DNA of 64,000 bases from positions 868,001 through 932,000 of the forward strand of contig NZ_JAKJSC010000001.1 in the NCBI RefSeq assembly GCF_029029525.1, written 5' to 3'. Source of the DNA: Labilibaculum sp. DW002. Its GTDB lineage: Bacteria > Bacteroidota > Bacteroidia > Bacteroidales > Marinifilaceae. Shown here in pieces: positions 62,948 through 64,000 of the stretch (position 1 is its first letter; every line of letters begins with the position of its first letter). The notes beneath the pieces were generated by a model. It saw nothing but the letters and a program-made list of their open reading frames with translations, had not been told where the DNA came from and made no database searches. Made by a program: the position numbers and the translations under genes.

Positions 62948-64000
62948 TTAGTATCCTGTATTTTGAATTAAATTCGGATTTTTATCGATTTCCTTTTGAG
63001 GAATAGGCCACAAGTAATGTTTAGGTAAAAACACTTGCTTCTTATTTCTCATTACAAATCTTTCATATCTAAGGTTTCCTGAATCTTTATCAACATAAAC
63101 CTTCATTCCTGTGAATTTTTTATCGTTCAAAACCTCTTCAGATTTATTCCAACGAATTAAATCCCAGTAGCGTTGTCCTTCGTAAGCCAATTCAATATGT
63201 CTTTCATGTCTGATTACAGATCGCATAGCCTCTTTTGAAAGACCAGCAGCAATCGCAGGCATTTCAGCACGATCTCTAACTTCGTTAATGGCTGCATAAA
63301 CTTCAGCAGTAGGACCATCAACTTCATTTTTAGCTTCAGCATAGTTCAATAATATCTCTCCATAACGGAAGGTTTTCCAACTGTTCGTACTTGGTCTTTC
63401 CTCTACAGGCGCCGATTCATGAGTAAATTTACGCAAATAGTAACCTGAAGCTGTGTGCAGTCCAGTTTTTAGAACTGCATCACCACCTGTTGGATCATAC
63501 TTCTCTTTTTCAGCATTATATGTAAATGACATATCCATTACATCACCTTTATAAGATGCTCCATGATATAATACAGACTCGTAAAAACGTTTGTCTCTTC
63601 CAACATATGGATTTTGCTCATCATATCCTGATAAAGGATCAGTAATAGCTAAACCATTCGCCATTTCATATTCATCAACAATTTCTTGAACAGGATTGTA
63701 TTGAGATCCTCCACCAAAACGAACTGGAGCAGCATCTGCTGCATAAGTATGTACTTTTAAAGGATCCTGAAACATAATTTCAAAAATTGTTTCTGGACTT
63801 GATTGATATCCTCCGTCAGATTCAAAATATGCACCATAATCTGAAGCTAAAGAAAATACACCTGCATCTATAATATTCTGGTTTAATGCAGCAGCTTCAG
63901 CATTACGTCCTGCAAAAAGCATAGCTCTACCATTTAATGCCCAAGCAGCTTCTTTAGTTGCACGCCCATAATGTAATGCAGTATTTTCAGCATGCGCTGG
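62948..64000 (-). CDS. RagB/SusD-family nutrient uptake outer-membrane protein (partial)
   Basis: Only the C-terminal 350 residues are visible; the frame continues past base 64000, so the N-terminus and the SusC partner should be to the right. SusD features: SWKTFRYGEILLNYAEAKNEVDG, HERHIELAYEGQRYWDLIRWNK and the C-terminal WPIPQKEIDKNPNLIQNTGY. SusD lipoproteins sit on the outer membrane and deliver glycan fragments to the SusC TonB-dependent transporter. This marks the neighbouring genes as a polysaccharide utilisation locus. Confidence 0.93.
   Translation of the reverse strand, partial: PAHAENTALHYGRATKEAAWALNGRAMLFAGRNAEAAALNQNIIDAGVFSLASDYGAYFESDGGYQSSPETIFEIMFQDPLKVHTYAADAAPVRFGGGSQYNPVQEIVDEYEMANGLAITDPLSGYDEQNPYVGRDKRFYESVLYHGASYKGDVMDMSFTYNAEKEKYDPTGGDAVLKTGLHTASGYYLRKFTHESAPVEERPSTNSWKTFRYGEILLNYAEAKNEVDGPTAEVYAAINEVRDRAEMPAIAAGLSKEAMRSVIRHERHIELAYEGQRYWDLIRWNKSEEVLNDKKFTGMKVYVDKDSGNLRYERFVMRNKKQVFLPKHYLWPIPQKEIDKNPNLIQNTGY

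Noticed and set aside
1-64000. CRISPR arrays, insertion sequences, tRNA or rRNA genes
   Set aside because: No regularly spaced repeats, transposase motifs or tRNA-like cloverleafs were found on reading.

Overview
The window is about 36% GC chromosomal DNA from a member of the Bacteroidota, most likely a marine anaerobic or facultative member of Bacteroidales (Marinifilaceae-like; the genus is inferred only). The supporting evidence is a type IX secretion C-terminal sorting domain, a SusD protein, several Bacteroidota-type promoters (TTG, about 20 nt, TAnnTTTG), weak Shine-Dalgarno use, and a PUL-like sugar-degradation locus at the right end. No tRNA, rRNA, CRISPR array or insertion sequence was seen.

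Layout: (1) 1-5.2 kb: LacI regulator with an MFS sugar transporter (runs off the left edge), proC, and a secreted Lys-C-like protease. (2) 5.4-12.2 kb: a response regulator converging on a five-gene operon. The operon holds two sensory-type [FeFe]-hydrogenase-like proteins (ferredoxin, H-cluster domain, Fe-S, PAS), each paired with a SpoIIE/PP2C-type phosphatase, plus a small thioredoxin-like [2Fe-2S] protein. This is the most unusual system in the window. (3) 12.6-24.4 kb: PQQ-propeller protein, LolA-like protein, nuclease, C1 peptidase, RidA, a PabA/TrpG amidotransferase, and an envelope block (lptD, divergent from an amidase and an MlaD protein that share a C-terminal SPOR-like tail). (4) 24.8-32.4 kb: dnaA, a DMT transporter, a YigZ protein, pyrB-pyrI behind an attenuator-like leader, a hypothetical gene, a structured-RNA candidate, and a dehydrogenase related to dihydrolipoamide dehydrogenase that has lost its redox disulfide. 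(5) 32.4-40.3 kb: small membrane proteins, an FKBP lipoprotein, an ECF sigma factor with its membrane partner, a GIDE-domain protein and a DUF4041/T5orf172 protein. (6) 40.6-45.2 kb: a TetR-GNAT-rsgA-GNAT operon with a clear TetR operator, and a radical SAM protein.

(7) 45.3-64 kb: a carbohydrate locus. GH20 hexosaminidase, sulfatase, a DUF5060-type glycosidase, a right-handed beta-helix protein, a DUF4861 protein and SusD act on an extracellular polysaccharide. KduI, KduD, KdgK and Eda convert the unsaturated uronate product to pyruvate and glyceraldehyde-3-phosphate, with an ExuT-like transporter. A divergent LacI regulator lies next to kduI, and two copies of GCAATCGATT sit in the shared promoter region. 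The gene set suggests a sulfated, uronic-acid-containing glycan, possibly with hexosamine (glycosaminoglycan-like or ulvan-like). The substrate is inferred, and the lyase and unsaturated glucuronyl hydrolase are not in the window.
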